A stretch of 64,000 bases of DNA, taken from NCBI RefSeq assembly GCF_020171285.1, contig NZ_JAIUZI010000004.1:62001-126000 (forward strand), in the 5' to 3' direction. The stretch's first letter is position 1. Every line of letters begins with the position of its first letter. Under the pieces are notes generated by a model. The model was not told the DNA's origin, made no database searches, and saw only the letters and a program-made list of their open reading frames with translations. Below, in pieces: positions 27,116 to 37,136 of this stretch. The stretch comes from Seohaeicola saemankumensis (GTDB lineage: Bacteria; Pseudomonadota; Alphaproteobacteria; Rhodobacterales; Rhodobacteraceae). Position numbers and translations under genes: made by a program.

Positions 27116-27439
27116 ATGCTGACCTGTATCATCCGTTATCACATCGACCCGACCAAGACCGACCAGTTCCGGCAATACGCGCGCAACTGGGGCACCGCGA
27201 TCCCGCGCTGCGGTGCCGATCTGGTGGGGTATTTCGCGCCGCACGAAGGGTCGACCACGCGTGCCTATGGCATCTATCACGTCAAATCGCTGGCGGAGTA
27301 CGAGGCCTATCGGGCGCGATTGGCCGAGGACCCTCTGGGGCGCGAGAACTATGAATTCGCGCAGCGCGAGAGGTTTTTGTTGCGCGAGGACCGGACGTGG
27401 CTGACGCTGGCCTCGGGAACCACGGGAGAGCAGCCATGA
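27116..27439 (+). CDS. NIPSNAP family protein
   Basis: 107 residues from ATG 27116. The sequence MLTCIIRYHIDPTKTDQFRQYARNWGTAIPRCGADLVGYFAPHEG and the YGIYHVKSLAEYEAYRARL segment are typical of NIPSNAP ferredoxin-like domains, small dimeric proteins often near ArsR genes. Function in bacteria is uncertain. A GGAGGG sequence is located further upstream than ideal and GGAG is at a normal distance from the ATG. It overlaps the ABM gene by four bases and is divergent from the ArsR gene, hence probably repressed by it. Confidence 0.88.
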   Translation: MLTCIIRYHIDPTKTDQFRQYARNWGTAIPRCGADLVGYFAPHEGSTTRAYGIYHVKSLAEYEAYRARLAEDPLGRENYEFAQRERFLLREDRTWLTLASGTTGEQP

Positions 27440-27786
27440 TCGCCATCATCTTTGAGGTCGAACCCGCCGAGGGGCGGCGCGACGATTACCTGGATATTGC
27501 CGCCGAGATGCGGCCGCTGGCCGAACAGGTCGACGGGTTCATCTCGGTCGAGCGGTTCCAGAGCATCACCAACCCCGGCAAGATGCTGTCGCTGTCGTTC
27601 TTTCGTGACGAAGAGGCGGTGCAGCAATGGCGGCAACTGGCCGAACACCGCCGCGCGCAGGCCAAGGGGCGCGGCGGGGTCTTTGCCGATTACCGGCTGC
27701 GGGTGACGCAGGTGATCCGCGACTATGGCATGACCGAGCGCGACGAGGCCCCCGAGGACAGCCGCCGCGCCCATGTCGGCGGTTAA
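27436..27786 (+). CDS. Antibiotic biosynthesis monooxygenase (ABM) domain protein
   Basis: 116 residues from ATG 27436, overlapping the NIPSNAP stop (ATGA). MIAIIFEVEPAEGRRDDYLDIAAEMRPLAEQVDGFISVERFQS and SFFRDEEAVQQWRQLAEHRRAQ show the ABM fold, with the W and two His/Arg residues seen in heme-degrading or quinol monooxygenases. The substrate cannot be told. With NIPSNAP and the ArsR gene it forms a three-gene divergent module. Its TAA overlaps the convergent ridA stop. Confidence 0.88.
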   Translation: MIAIIFEVEPAEGRRDDYLDIAAEMRPLAEQVDGFISVERFQSITNPGKMLSLSFFRDEEAVQQWRQLAEHRRAQAKGRGGVFADYRLRVTQVIRDYGMTERDEAPEDSRRAHVGG

Positions 27787-28187
27787 CCGTCCCAGTTGGC
27801 GATGACCGCGTCGACCTCAAGTTCGACCAGCCATTCGGGGTTCACAAAGCGGGTCACGGCCATGATCGTATCGACCGGGCGGATGTCGCGGAAGTATTCC
27901 TTGCTCACGTCGATTGCGGCCTTCCAGTCGTCGATGTCGGTCAGGATCACGCGGGTTCGCACCACGTCATGCAGGCCCGATCCGGCCTGTTCCAGCGCTG
28001 CCTTGATGATCTCGATACACTGACGGGTCTGGGCGGCGACATCGCCAACACCGACGGTCTTGCCGTCCGGCCCGACCGGGGCGGTGCCGCCGATCGAGAT
28101 ATAGGGGCCAACCCGAACCGCGCGGCTGAAGCCGACGATGGCCTCCATCGGGTTGCCGTTGGAAATCAACTCGCGGTCGTATGCCAT
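27783..28187 (-). CDS. RidA family protein, second copy
   Basis: 134 residues from ATG 28187 with AGGGAGAG upstream. Motifs are MEAIVGFSRAVRVGPYISIGGTAPVGPDG, DVAAQTRQCIEIIKAALEQAG and the C-terminal EWLVELEVDAVI. Unlike the RidA consensus RxxV, the strand before the final segment reads TRFVNPEWLVELEVDAV, matching the family variant with R. It probably hydrolyses imine/enamine intermediates or another small substrate. It is not in the same subgroup as the copy at 11558. Upstream, a perfect 11-base inverted repeat contains the ribosome site. Confidence 0.88.
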   Translation of the reverse strand: MAYDRELISNGNPMEAIVGFSRAVRVGPYISIGGTAPVGPDGKTVGVGDVAAQTRQCIEIIKAALEQAGSGLHDVVRTRVILTDIDDWKAAIDVSKEYFRDIRPVDTIMAVTRFVNPEWLVELEVDAVIANWDG

Positions 28188-28190
28188 GCC

Positions 28191-28219
28191 ACTCTCCCTG
28201 CGTAATCGGCAGGGAGAGT
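28191..28219 (-). other. Inverted repeat containing the ridA ribosome site
   Basis: ACTCTCCCTGC (28191-28201) and GCAGGGAGAGT (28209-28219) are perfect 11-base complements separated by seven bases. On the minus strand the second arm includes the CAGGGAGAG ribosome-like sequence of ridA (start 28187). There is no T tract, so this is either a terminator-like relic of the fadH unit or a structure controlling ridA translation. Confidence 0.5.
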
Positions 28220-28251
28220 GTATCAGGTTTTCGGGTCCGTTGGGCGCGGAA

Positions 28252-30345
<2,094 letters not shown>

Positions 30346-30443
30346 TCAAGGATCACGGGCGCGCAAATTGCACGATGCGGGGTATTTTCCGCAGCGGCGA
30401 ACTTGCCACGACTCGGGCGCCGTGTTTAATCGTCTCCGGGACA

Positions 30444-31205
30444 ATGCATACGGGATATTATCGGATGCAGGGCGCGGATTTTGCTGCGTATTTTTCAAAC
30501 GTCTATATTATCAGCCAGCCGTCAGCGGCAGGCCGGCGGCCCAATGTGCGGGCGGAACTTTCCAGGATCGGCTTTGACGACGGTCAGATGATCGTTCCGC
30601 GCCAGACCGTCCCCCAAGAGGCAAACGGGTTTGCATCGCGGGCCGCGCACGGGCTGTTTCTGAGCCATCTGGCGATTCTCAAGGACATCAGCAATCGGGG
30701 CATCGAACGGGCGCTGATTGTCGAAGACGATGCGATTTTTCGCAGCAAACTGGCGGAACCCGCGTTCCAGCGCCTGATCACCGCCGCGGCGGCGGAACGC
30801 AAGTGGGCGCTTTGGTTTGTCGGCCATCGGCTGCGGCAGGGGCTGCGGGGGGTGCGCCGGGATGTGGCGCAGATCAGCCGCCCGGTGTCCTCGGCCCAAT
30901 GCTATGGGGTGCAGGCACGTGTGGTGGATGACCTGATTGGTTCGCTGTCGGCTGTTCTGACCCGTCCGGTGGCCGATCCGGGTGTCAGCCGGCCGGACAT
31001 CGGCATGGCGATTGACGGGTTCCGCAAGGCCCACCCCCAGCACCTGTGCCTGATCAGCAATCCGGCCCTGTCGATCCGGCGCGGCAACCGGGAGGAACCG
31101 GGGCAGGCCGCCCAGGGCGCGTTCAGTGCGGTCATCGAAACCGGACGACGCGCGCGGGATGAATTCTGGCGCCGAACGGGCATTGATTTCCGCAGCGGAC
31201 GGTGA
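30444..31205 (+). CDS. Glycosyltransferase family 25 (LPS-type)
   Basis: 253 residues from ATG 30444; a later ATG at 30465 is also possible because no strong ribosome site is visible. VYIISQPSAAGRRPNVRAELSRIGF near the start, HGLFLSHLAILKDISNRGIERALIVEDDAIF in the middle and QPSSAQCYG-like segment are the GT25 pattern, including the acidic EDD motif. It lacks a membrane helix, fitting a cytoplasmic LPS or capsule transferase. No other polysaccharide gene is adjacent; the donor and acceptor are unknown. Confidence 0.78.
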   Translation: MHTGYYRMQGADFAAYFSNVYIISQPSAAGRRPNVRAELSRIGFDDGQMIVPRQTVPQEANGFASRAAHGLFLSHLAILKDISNRGIERALIVEDDAIFRSKLAEPAFQRLITAAAAERKWALWFVGHRLRQGLRGVRRDVAQISRPVSSAQCYGVQARVVDDLIGSLSAVLTRPVADPGVSRPDIGMAIDGFRKAHPQHLCLISNPALSIRRGNREEPGQAAQGAFSAVIETGRRARDEFWRRTGIDFRSGR

Positions 31206-31258
31206 ACACCATGGCGGCCGAATGCCACCGGCCTTAGACCGAGTACAGGACAGCACAG

Positions 31259-31744
31259 ATGACCCCAGAGCAGATCGCCGCCCTTCCTTATCGCCCTTGT
31301 GTCGGCATCATGTTGATGCGTCCGGGGGCGGGGGTGTTCGTCGGCCAGCGCAACGACCGGTTCGAGGACGCCTGGCAGATGCCGCAGGGCGGTGTCGATC
31401 CGGGAGAGGAGCCCCGCGATGCGGCGCTGCGCGAGTTGTGGGAGGAAACCGGCGTCACCGGCGATCTGGTCGATATCATCGGCCAGACAGAGGATTGGCT
31501 GACCTATGACTTGCCGCATGACATCGTGCCAAAGATCTGGAAGGGGCGCTATCGCGGGCAAAAGCAGATGTGGTTCCTGATGCGGTTTCAGGGCCGCGAC
31601 GATCAGGTCGACATCGAAACGGATCATCCCGAGTTCACTCGCTGGCGCTGGCAGGATCCGGACCGGTTGATCGAGGGTATCGTTCCGTTCAAGCGCGACG
31701 TCTATGCCCGGGTGGTCGATGAATTCCGCCCATTGCTGGGTTAG
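31259..31744 (+). CDS. rppH: RNA pyrophosphohydrolase (Nudix)
   Basis: 161 residues. The Nudix box lies in [23 protein letters not shown], and [49 protein letters not shown] and [11 protein letters not shown] are RppH-specific. The enzyme removes pyrophosphate from 5' triphosphate mRNA ends and triggers decay. The gene is single, 53 bases after the glycosyltransferase gene. Confidence 0.95.
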   Translation: MTPEQIAALPYRPCVGIMLMRPGAGVFVGQRNDRFEDAWQMPQGGVDPGEEPRDAALRELWEETGVTGDLVDIIGQTEDWLTYDLPHDIVPKIWKGRYRGQKQMWFLMRFQGRDDQVDIETDHPEFTRWRWQDPDRLIEGIVPFKRDVYARVVDEFRPLLG

Positions 31745-31844
31745 GGCGAAGGCGGTTGGCGGATCGCGCCCGTCACGCTAGGCTGAACGGCGTACCGGCT
31801 GGTGGCCGGTCACATGGAACGAGTGAAGGGAAGCGGGTTACAGG

Positions 31845-32039
31845 ATGAAATTGACTTTATCCCTGGTTTTTGCAGGTCTTGTCGTGGCGGGTTGCGAACA
31901 ATGCAGTCCGGATCCAAACGTCAATGTCGGGGTCGGTGTCGGTTCCAGCGGGGTGTCCGGCGGCGTGTCGGTCGGCCAGAGCTGTGGCCCGGTGAATTTC
32001 TCGATCGGTACCGGCGATTACTGGCACGTGGCCTTTTAG
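31845..32039 (+). CDS. Small lipoprotein of unknown function
   Basis: 64 residues. MKLTLSLVFAGLVVAGC is a lipoprotein signal with lipobox VAGC. The mature part of 47 residues is Gly/Ser/Val-rich (GVGVGSSGVSGGVSVG) with two further cysteines that may form a disulfide. A GGGAAGC purine stretch is upstream of the ATG. Its last four bases overlap the convergent acetyltransferase gene. Unknown family; lipidation prediction is fairly reliable. Confidence 0.72.
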   Translation: MKLTLSLVFAGLVVAGCEQCSPDPNVNVGVGVGSSGVSGGVSVGQSCGPVNFSIGTGDYWHVAF

Positions 32040-32644
32040 GCCGGGTCTTCTCGGAACATGGGGATATGCGCGCCGGCGGTGTCGGGCATCAACCCGTTCA
32101 GGCGCGGGTCCGGGGCGACTTCGATCTGCTGGCGCAGCGGGGTAAATCCGCTGCGGCGGTAAAAGCCGAGCGCGGCGGGATGATCCAACGTGCAGGTGTG
32201 GACGTGAAACCGGGTGATGGGCCGTGACCAGGCCCGCGCCACCGCTTCGTTCATCAGGTAGCGCCCGGCACCGGAGCCGATCAACGCGGCGGTGACGCCG
32301 AAAAAGGCCAGCTCGCATTCGTCCGGTGTGCGGAAATCCAGCTCCAGCAGCCCCTCGGCGTGACCGTCGCGTTCCAGTGCGTAGATGTCGACGGCATCGT
32401 CGGACAGGATCGCGCTGAGGTCGGATCTGGACATCTGCAGGCGCGAGAACCACAGCCAGTCGTGGCCGCCGACCCGTGTGAACAGGTCGCGGTACCAGTC
32501 GGGGTCAGGGTCGTGAACGACACGCAGGTTCAGCCCGTCGGGATGCGGCACGGGGCGCTGGGCGACGGGTTCGCGCATCTCCAGATGCGTGACCACGGTG
32601 GCCAGGCGGCCTTGCGGGACGTTGTGAAACCCGTCGCTCAGCAT
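32036..32644 (-). CDS. GNAT family N-acetyltransferase
   Basis: 202 residues. The acetyl-CoA loop region is FFGVTAALIGSGAGRYLMNEAVARAW and the last strand-helix pair HTCTLDHPAALGFYRRSGFTP. The N-terminal part MLSDGFHNVPQGRLATVVTHLEMREP is unlike common GNATs and the DWYRDLFTRVGGHDWLWFSRLQM segment is shared with a Rhodobacterales subgroup. The acceptor is unknown. Three bases separate it from the kinase gene upstream; the nth-kinase-GNAT genes look like one unit. Confidence 0.85.
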   Translation of the reverse strand: MLSDGFHNVPQGRLATVVTHLEMREPVAQRPVPHPDGLNLRVVHDPDPDWYRDLFTRVGGHDWLWFSRLQMSRSDLSAILSDDAVDIYALERDGHAEGLLELDFRTPDECELAFFGVTAALIGSGAGRYLMNEAVARAWSRPITRFHVHTCTLDHPAALGFYRRSGFTPLRQQIEVAPDPRLNGLMPDTAGAHIPMFREDPA

Positions 32645-32647
32645 GGC

Positions 32648-33637
32648 TCAGACGATCCCCTGTTCGCGCAGCAGTTCCAGAATGTTCACCTCGGGGCGAG
32701 GGCCGATGTGGCCGATCACCTCGGCGGCGCAGATGCCGCCGATCCGGGCGCAGGTTTCCAGATCGCGCCCCGTGGCCATGCCAAAAAGGAACCCGGCGGC
32801 GAACTGGTCGCCGGCGCCGGTGGCGTCCACCGGCACGACACGGGTCACCGGCACGTCGATGCGGTCGGGGCCGGACATCACCGTGACGCCATCGCCGGAG
32901 CGGGTGCAGACCACCAGCGAACACAGGCCCGCCGTAAGCACCAGCGCGTCTTCGAGCCGGTCGGTTTCAAAGAGCGACTTGATCTCGTCCTCGTTGCCGA
33001 TCACGAAGTCCATCTCGTGTTCGATCAGCGACAGGAAATCGTGCCGGTGGCGGTCGACGCAGAATGGATCGGACAGCGAGATGCCGATCTTGCCGCCGCC
33101 CCGGTGGCAGTCGCGCGCGGCCTCGAGGAAGGCCGCCTTGCCCTTGTCCTTGTCAAAGAGATAGCCCTCGAGGAACATCAGCTCGGCATTACCGGCGACC
33201 TCGCCCGGCACATCGAGCGAGCTGAGCTCGGAGGAAATGCCGAGGTAGGTGTTCATCGAGCGTTCGCCGTCGGGCGAGACAAAGATCATCGACCGCGAGG
33301 TCGGCAGTTCGCCGCCCGCAACGGGCGGGTTGACGAAATCGACGCCGTCCTCGTTCATCGCGTCGGCGTAGAAATGGCCGAGTTCATCGTCGTGCACGCG
33401 GCCGATAAAGGCGGTTTCCAGCCCCAGCGCCCCGGCCCCGGCGATGGTGTTGGCCACCGACCCGCCCGGCGCCTGCACCCGGTTCTGCATCGCGTCATAA
33501 AGCTCTTCGCCCCGGTCGCGTTCGATCAGTTGCATGATGCCCTTTTCGATACCCATGCGGGACAGGAAGGCATCGTCGGACTGGCTGATCACATCCACCA
33601 CGGCATTGCCGATCCCGACGAGTTGATAGGTTTTCAT
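32648..33637 (-). CDS. PfkB family kinase, adenosine-kinase-like
   Basis: 329 residues from ATG 33637, which overlaps the nth stop by four bases. GNAVVDV, APGGSVANTIAGAGALG and the ATP/catalytic motif VDATGAGDQFAAGFL (catalytic Asp) mark the PfkB/ribokinase fold; the overall form is that commonly annotated adenosine kinase in Rhodobacterales. It would phosphorylate a nucleoside or sugar. The exact substrate, adenosine or ribose-like, cannot be settled from motifs. Confidence 0.87.
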   Translation of the reverse strand: MKTYQLVGIGNAVVDVISQSDDAFLSRMGIEKGIMQLIERDRGEELYDAMQNRVQAPGGSVANTIAGAGALGLETAFIGRVHDDELGHFYADAMNEDGVDFVNPPVAGGELPTSRSMIFVSPDGERSMNTYLGISSELSSLDVPGEVAGNAELMFLEGYLFDKDKGKAAFLEAARDCHRGGGKIGISLSDPFCVDRHRHDFLSLIEHEMDFVIGNEDEIKSLFETDRLEDALVLTAGLCSLVVCTRSGDGVTVMSGPDRIDVPVTRVVPVDATGAGDQFAAGFLFGMATGRDLETCARIGGICAAEVIGHIGPRPEVNILELLREQGIV

Positions 33638-34278
33638 AAGATCTTGTCCTCGAATTGGCACAGGTCGCGGATGAGGCAGGTGCCGCACATCGGCTTGCGT
33701 GCTTTGCAGTGGTAGCGGCCGTGCAGGATCAGCCAGTGATGGGCGTGCTGCTGGAAATCGACCGGGATGTTGTCTTCGATGGCGCGTTCGACGGCGTCCA
33801 CGTCCTTGCCCGGGCAGATGCCGCTGCGGTTGCCGACGCGGAAAATATGGGTGTCCACGGCCTGTGCCGGATAATGCCACCACATGTTCAGCACCACGTT
33901 GGCGGTCTTGCGACCCACGCCGGGCAGCGACTGAAGGGCGGCGCGGGAATTGGGGACCTCGCCGCCGTAGTCATCGACCAGAATGCGGCTGAGCTTCATC
34001 ACGTTTTTGGCCTTGTTGCGATACAGGCCGATGGTCTTGATGTGCTCGATCAATGCCTCTTCGCCCAGATCCAGCATTTTCTGCGGGGTATCGGCGATCT
34101 GAAACAGCTCGGCGGTGGCGCGGTTCACACCTGCGTCGGTGGCCTGTGCGCTGAGGGCGACGGCCACCACCAGCGTGTAGACGTTGACGTGATTCAGCTC
34201 GCCCTTGGGTTCCGGCTCGGCGGCCTGGAACCGGGTGAAAATCTCGCGGATCGTGTGATAATCGAGTTGTTTTGCCAT
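33634..34278 (-). CDS. nth: Endonuclease III
   Basis: 214 residues. The helix-hairpin-helix LPGVGRKTANVVL contains the catalytic Lys, VDTHIFRVGNR the catalytic Asp, and the iron-sulfur ligands are C-x6-C-x2-C-x5-C in CKARKPMCGTCLIRDLC. It removes oxidised pyrimidines and nicks the abasic site. It is divergent from the Ada-like gene, so DNA-repair genes face each other across a 113-base gap. Confidence 0.96.
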   Translation of the reverse strand: MAKQLDYHTIREIFTRFQAAEPEPKGELNHVNVYTLVVAVALSAQATDAGVNRATAELFQIADTPQKMLDLGEEALIEHIKTIGLYRNKAKNVMKLSRILVDDYGGEVPNSRAALQSLPGVGRKTANVVLNMWWHYPAQAVDTHIFRVGNRSGICPGKDVDAVERAIEDNIPVDFQQHAHHWLILHGRYHCKARKPMCGTCLIRDLCQFEDKIL

Positions 34279-34391
34279 CGCGGGTCTTTTTGCCGTGCGC
34301 CGACGGTCCCCGCAACGCCAAAGCGCAGGTTCCGGGTCGCTTTTGCGGGGGGTGCGGCGCTATTGTCGGACAAGACAAGGAGAACGGCGCG

Positions 34392-35246
34392 ATGAATGTG
34401 CAAAACGGCGAACAAGGCTATCATTATCAGGTCATGCGGCGCGCGATCGACCTGATCGACGCGGCCGACCGTGACGGCACGGATCTGTCGCTGGAGGAGC
34501 TGGCGGCGCGGATGGACATGAGCCCGGCGCATTTTCAGCGGCTGTTTTCGCGCTGGGTCGGGGTATCGCCCAAGAAATACCAGCAGTATCTGCGGCTGGG
34601 CCATGCCAAGACATTGCTGCACGACCATTTCACCACGCTGGAGACCGCCCACGCGGTTGGCCTGTCTGGCAGCGGCCGGCTGCACGACCTTTTCATCCGC
34701 TGGGAGGCGATGAGCCCCGGCGAGTTCGCCCGCAAGGGCGAGGGGGTCGACGTGTTCTGGGGCTGGTTCGACAGCCCGTTCGGCCTGTCGCTGGCGATGG
34801 GCACCGAAAAGGGCATCTGCGGGCTGGCCTTTGCCGCCGAAACCGGCACCGAGGCGGCGATGGAGGACCTGTGTTCGCGCTGGCCCAAGGCGCGGTTCAT
34901 CGAGGACCCGATGGCGCTGCGGCCGCTGGTTCTGGCGGCCTATGACCAGAAGGGGGAAACGGCGCTGCACATGATGGGCGCGCCGCTGCAGATCAAGGTC
35001 TGGGAGGCGTTGCTGCGCATCCCCTCGGGGCAGGTCACGACCTATTCCGAGATCGCGCAATCGGTGGGCAGCCCGCGCGCGGTGCGCGCGGTGGGCACGG
35101 CGGTGGGGCGTAATCCCGTCAGCTGGATCATCCCGTGCCATCGGGCGCTGCGCAAGTCGGGGGCGCTGGGCGGCTATCACTGGGGGTTGCCGGTGAAACG
35201 GGCGCTGCTGGCCTATGAGGCGGCGCAGTCGGACGCGGCATTGTGA
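34392..35246 (+). CDS. AraC-type regulator fused to O6-methylguanine-DNA methyltransferase (Ada C-terminal type)
   Basis: 284 residues from ATG 34392 with AAGGAG upstream. Residues 1-100 are an AraC helix-turn-helix (LEELAARMDMSPAHFQRLFSRWVGVSPKKYQQYLRL). The rest is an alkyltransferase with the acceptor-cysteine motif IIPCHRAL and GQVTTYSEIAQSVGSPRAVRAVGTAVGRNP. The N-terminal Cys-zinc domain of classical Ada, which senses methyl phosphotriesters, is absent. The protein would repair O6-alkylguanine and may regulate genes by another cue. Opposite neighbour is nth. Confidence 0.92.
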   Translation: MNVQNGEQGYHYQVMRRAIDLIDAADRDGTDLSLEELAARMDMSPAHFQRLFSRWVGVSPKKYQQYLRLGHAKTLLHDHFTTLETAHAVGLSGSGRLHDLFIRWEAMSPGEFARKGEGVDVFWGWFDSPFGLSLAMGTEKGICGLAFAAETGTEAAMEDLCSRWPKARFIEDPMALRPLVLAAYDQKGETALHMMGAPLQIKVWEALLRIPSGQVTTYSEIAQSVGSPRAVRAVGTAVGRNPVSWIIPCHRALRKSGALGGYHWGLPVKRALLAYEAAQSDAAL

Positions 35247-35384
35247 CAGCGATTGCATTTATGGCATCGGTTTGGGCGGGGAATTGCCGGCCTGCGCGCA
35301 ACGCGGGTTGAGACTTGGCCAGTTGGCTATGATATAAGGGGCAAAAGGCACCCGGACACCGGGGATTGAGCAAGAGGCCCTGAC

Positions 35385-36059
35385 ATGACGATCCTGAAGA
35401 CCCCTGCCGCCGCGCTGCTGTGCGCGGCCGTTGCGCTGAGCGCCTGCACCAGCACCGACCCCTCGAAGCTGGCGCAGAACACCGACCCGCAGAAAAACAC
35501 CAAGAAAGGCGCGCTGTTCGGCGCGATCCTCGGCGCCGGTGTCGGCGCGGTGTCGGGTGCGTCGAACAAGACCACCGCCGTTCTGGCCGGGGCCGCCGCC
35601 GGGGCAATCGCCGGCGGTGCGCTGGGGTCGCAGCTGGACAAGCAGGAAGCCGAGCTGCGGGCGCAGCTGGCATCCGAGGGGATCACCATCACCAATACCG
35701 GTGACCGGCTGATCGTGTCGCTGCCGCATGACATCACCTTTGCCACCGACAGCTATGCCGTGCAGCCGGCGCTGAAATCCGACATCGACAAAGTGGCGCA
35801 GATGCTGCTGAAATACCCGGCCTCGACGGTGCAGGTGATCGGCCACACCGACAGCGATGGCGACGCGGCCTATAACATCGGCCTGTCACAGCGCCGGGCC
35901 AATGCGGTGGCCGATATCCTGCAGGCGGGCGGGGTCACCTTTGACCGGCTGACCACCATCGGGCGCGGCGAGGAAGAACCGATCGCCTCGAACCTGACGG
36001 CAGAGGGCAAGGCCCAGAACCGCCGGGTCGAAATCGTCGTGATCCCGACCAAGAGCTGA
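35385..36059 (+). CDS. OmpA family lipoprotein with glycine zipper
   Basis: 224 residues. MTILKTPAAALLCAAVALSAC is a lipoprotein signal (lipobox LSAC). Residues 42-90 form a glycine-zipper domain (GALFGAILGAGVGAVSGASN and AGAAAGAIAGGALGSQLD). The C-terminal OmpA-like domain has VIGHTDSDGDAAYNIGLSQRRANAVADIL and RGEEEPIASNLTAEG. The YiaD-like arrangement suggests an outer-membrane lipoprotein bound to peptidoglycan. The 138-base gap before it holds no other feature that I can see. Confidence 0.93.
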   Translation: MTILKTPAAALLCAAVALSACTSTDPSKLAQNTDPQKNTKKGALFGAILGAGVGAVSGASNKTTAVLAGAAAGAIAGGALGSQLDKQEAELRAQLASEGITITNTGDRLIVSLPHDITFATDSYAVQPALKSDIDKVAQMLLKYPASTVQVIGHTDSDGDAAYNIGLSQRRANAVADILQAGGVTFDRLTTIGRGEEEPIASNLTAEGKAQNRRVEIVVIPTKS

Positions 36060-36130
36060 GCAGGCTGGACAACATGGGCGGTTCGCCCTAGCTGCGGACT
36101 GACCGAAACCGGCCAGAGAAGGTGATATTG

Positions 36131-36673
36131 ATGTCAGATCCCCGGATTCTGGGGCTGTGCGGCGCATTGCGCGGCGGCTCTGCCAATCGCAAACTTTTGC
36201 TGGAGGCGGCGCGTCTGTTCGGCCCCTGCCGGTTCGAGGAGGGGGATCTGCGGTTGCCGCTGTTCGACGAGGATGACGAAATCGCCGATGGCATCCCGGT
36301 GGCGGTGCAGACACTGGCCGACCAGATCGCGGCGGCGGATGCGGTGCTGATCTCGACGCCGGAATACAACAAGGCCCCGCCGGGCGTTCTGAAAAACGCG
36401 CTGGACTGGGTCAGCCGGACCAAGAGCAGCCCGTGGCGCGACAAACCCGTCGCGGTGATGTCGGCGGCGGCGGGCCGTGCGGGGGGCGAGCGGTCGCAGT
36501 CGATCCTGCGCCTGTGCATGGTCCCGTTCCAGCCGCGTATCCTGCAGGGGCCCGAGGTGCATATCGCCAACTGCCGGAACGAATTCGACGATAACGGGCG
36601 GCTGAAAAGCGACCGTTACGCGGCCACGGTCGAGACCCTGATGGGCCGGTTGCGAGAAGAGATCACCCGGTAG
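36131..36673 (+). CDS. NADPH-dependent FMN reductase family
   Basis: 180 residues from ATG 36131, seven bases after AGAAGGTG; a GTG at 36122 is less well placed. The FMN-phosphate loop is GALRGGSANRKLL, and ADAVLISTPEYNKAPPGVLKNALDWVSR is the flavin-binding segment of chromate/quinone reductases (ChrR/YieF group). It would reduce quinones or other acceptors by two electrons in the cytoplasm. Its end overlaps the convergent VOC gene by 11 bases. Confidence 0.9.
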   Translation: MSDPRILGLCGALRGGSANRKLLLEAARLFGPCRFEEGDLRLPLFDEDDEIADGIPVAVQTLADQIAAADAVLISTPEYNKAPPGVLKNALDWVSRTKSSPWRDKPVAVMSAAAGRAGGERSQSILRLCMVPFQPRILQGPEVHIANCRNEFDDNGRLKSDRYAATVETLMGRLREEITR

Positions 36674-37076
36674 GCGATGCTTTGACGGTGCTGATCTCGA
36701 TCAGGTTCTCGTCGGGATCGCGGATATAGATCGACAGGATCGGTCCGGTCGCGCCGGTGCGCTGCACCGGTCCCTCTTCGATCGCGACGCCCATGGCGTG
36801 CAGGTGCCGTTGCCAGTCGCCCAGATCCGTATCGGTCAGGAAACAGAGATCGGCGCTGCCGGGGGTCGGGCAGAGCGCCTTGGGGTCGAAGGGCGCGGAT
36901 GCCGGGTGCAGGTTGATCTTTTGCGCGCCGAATTGCAGCGCGGTCCGGGTGGAGCCGTCGGCGGGAGAGAAGGTTTCGGCCCGCATGCCCAGTACATCGG
37001 TGTAAAAATGCACCGTTGCGGCCAGATCGGCGACTGTCAGTACCAGATGGTCAAGCGTGGTGACGCGGGGCGGCAT
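36663..37076 (-). CDS. VOC family (glyoxalase/bleomycin resistance) protein
   Basis: 137 residues from ATG 37076 with AAAGGA upstream. LDHLVLTVADLAATVHFYTDVLGM and the C-terminal IYIRDPDENLIEIS are the standard vicinal-oxygen-chelate half-motifs with the His and Glu metal ligands. LHPASAPFDPKALCPTPGSADLCFLTD places it in a subgroup annotated virulence-type VOC. The substrate is unknown. Confidence 0.88.
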   Translation of the reverse strand: MPPRVTTLDHLVLTVADLAATVHFYTDVLGMRAETFSPADGSTRTALQFGAQKINLHPASAPFDPKALCPTPGSADLCFLTDTDLGDWQRHLHAMGVAIEEGPVQRTGATGPILSIYIRDPDENLIEISTVKASPTG

Positions 37077-37136
37077 GGGCGGCTGTCCTTTGTTGTGGCG
37101 CGACAAGCTGACCGGATCCGGCAGCGATGTCAAAGG

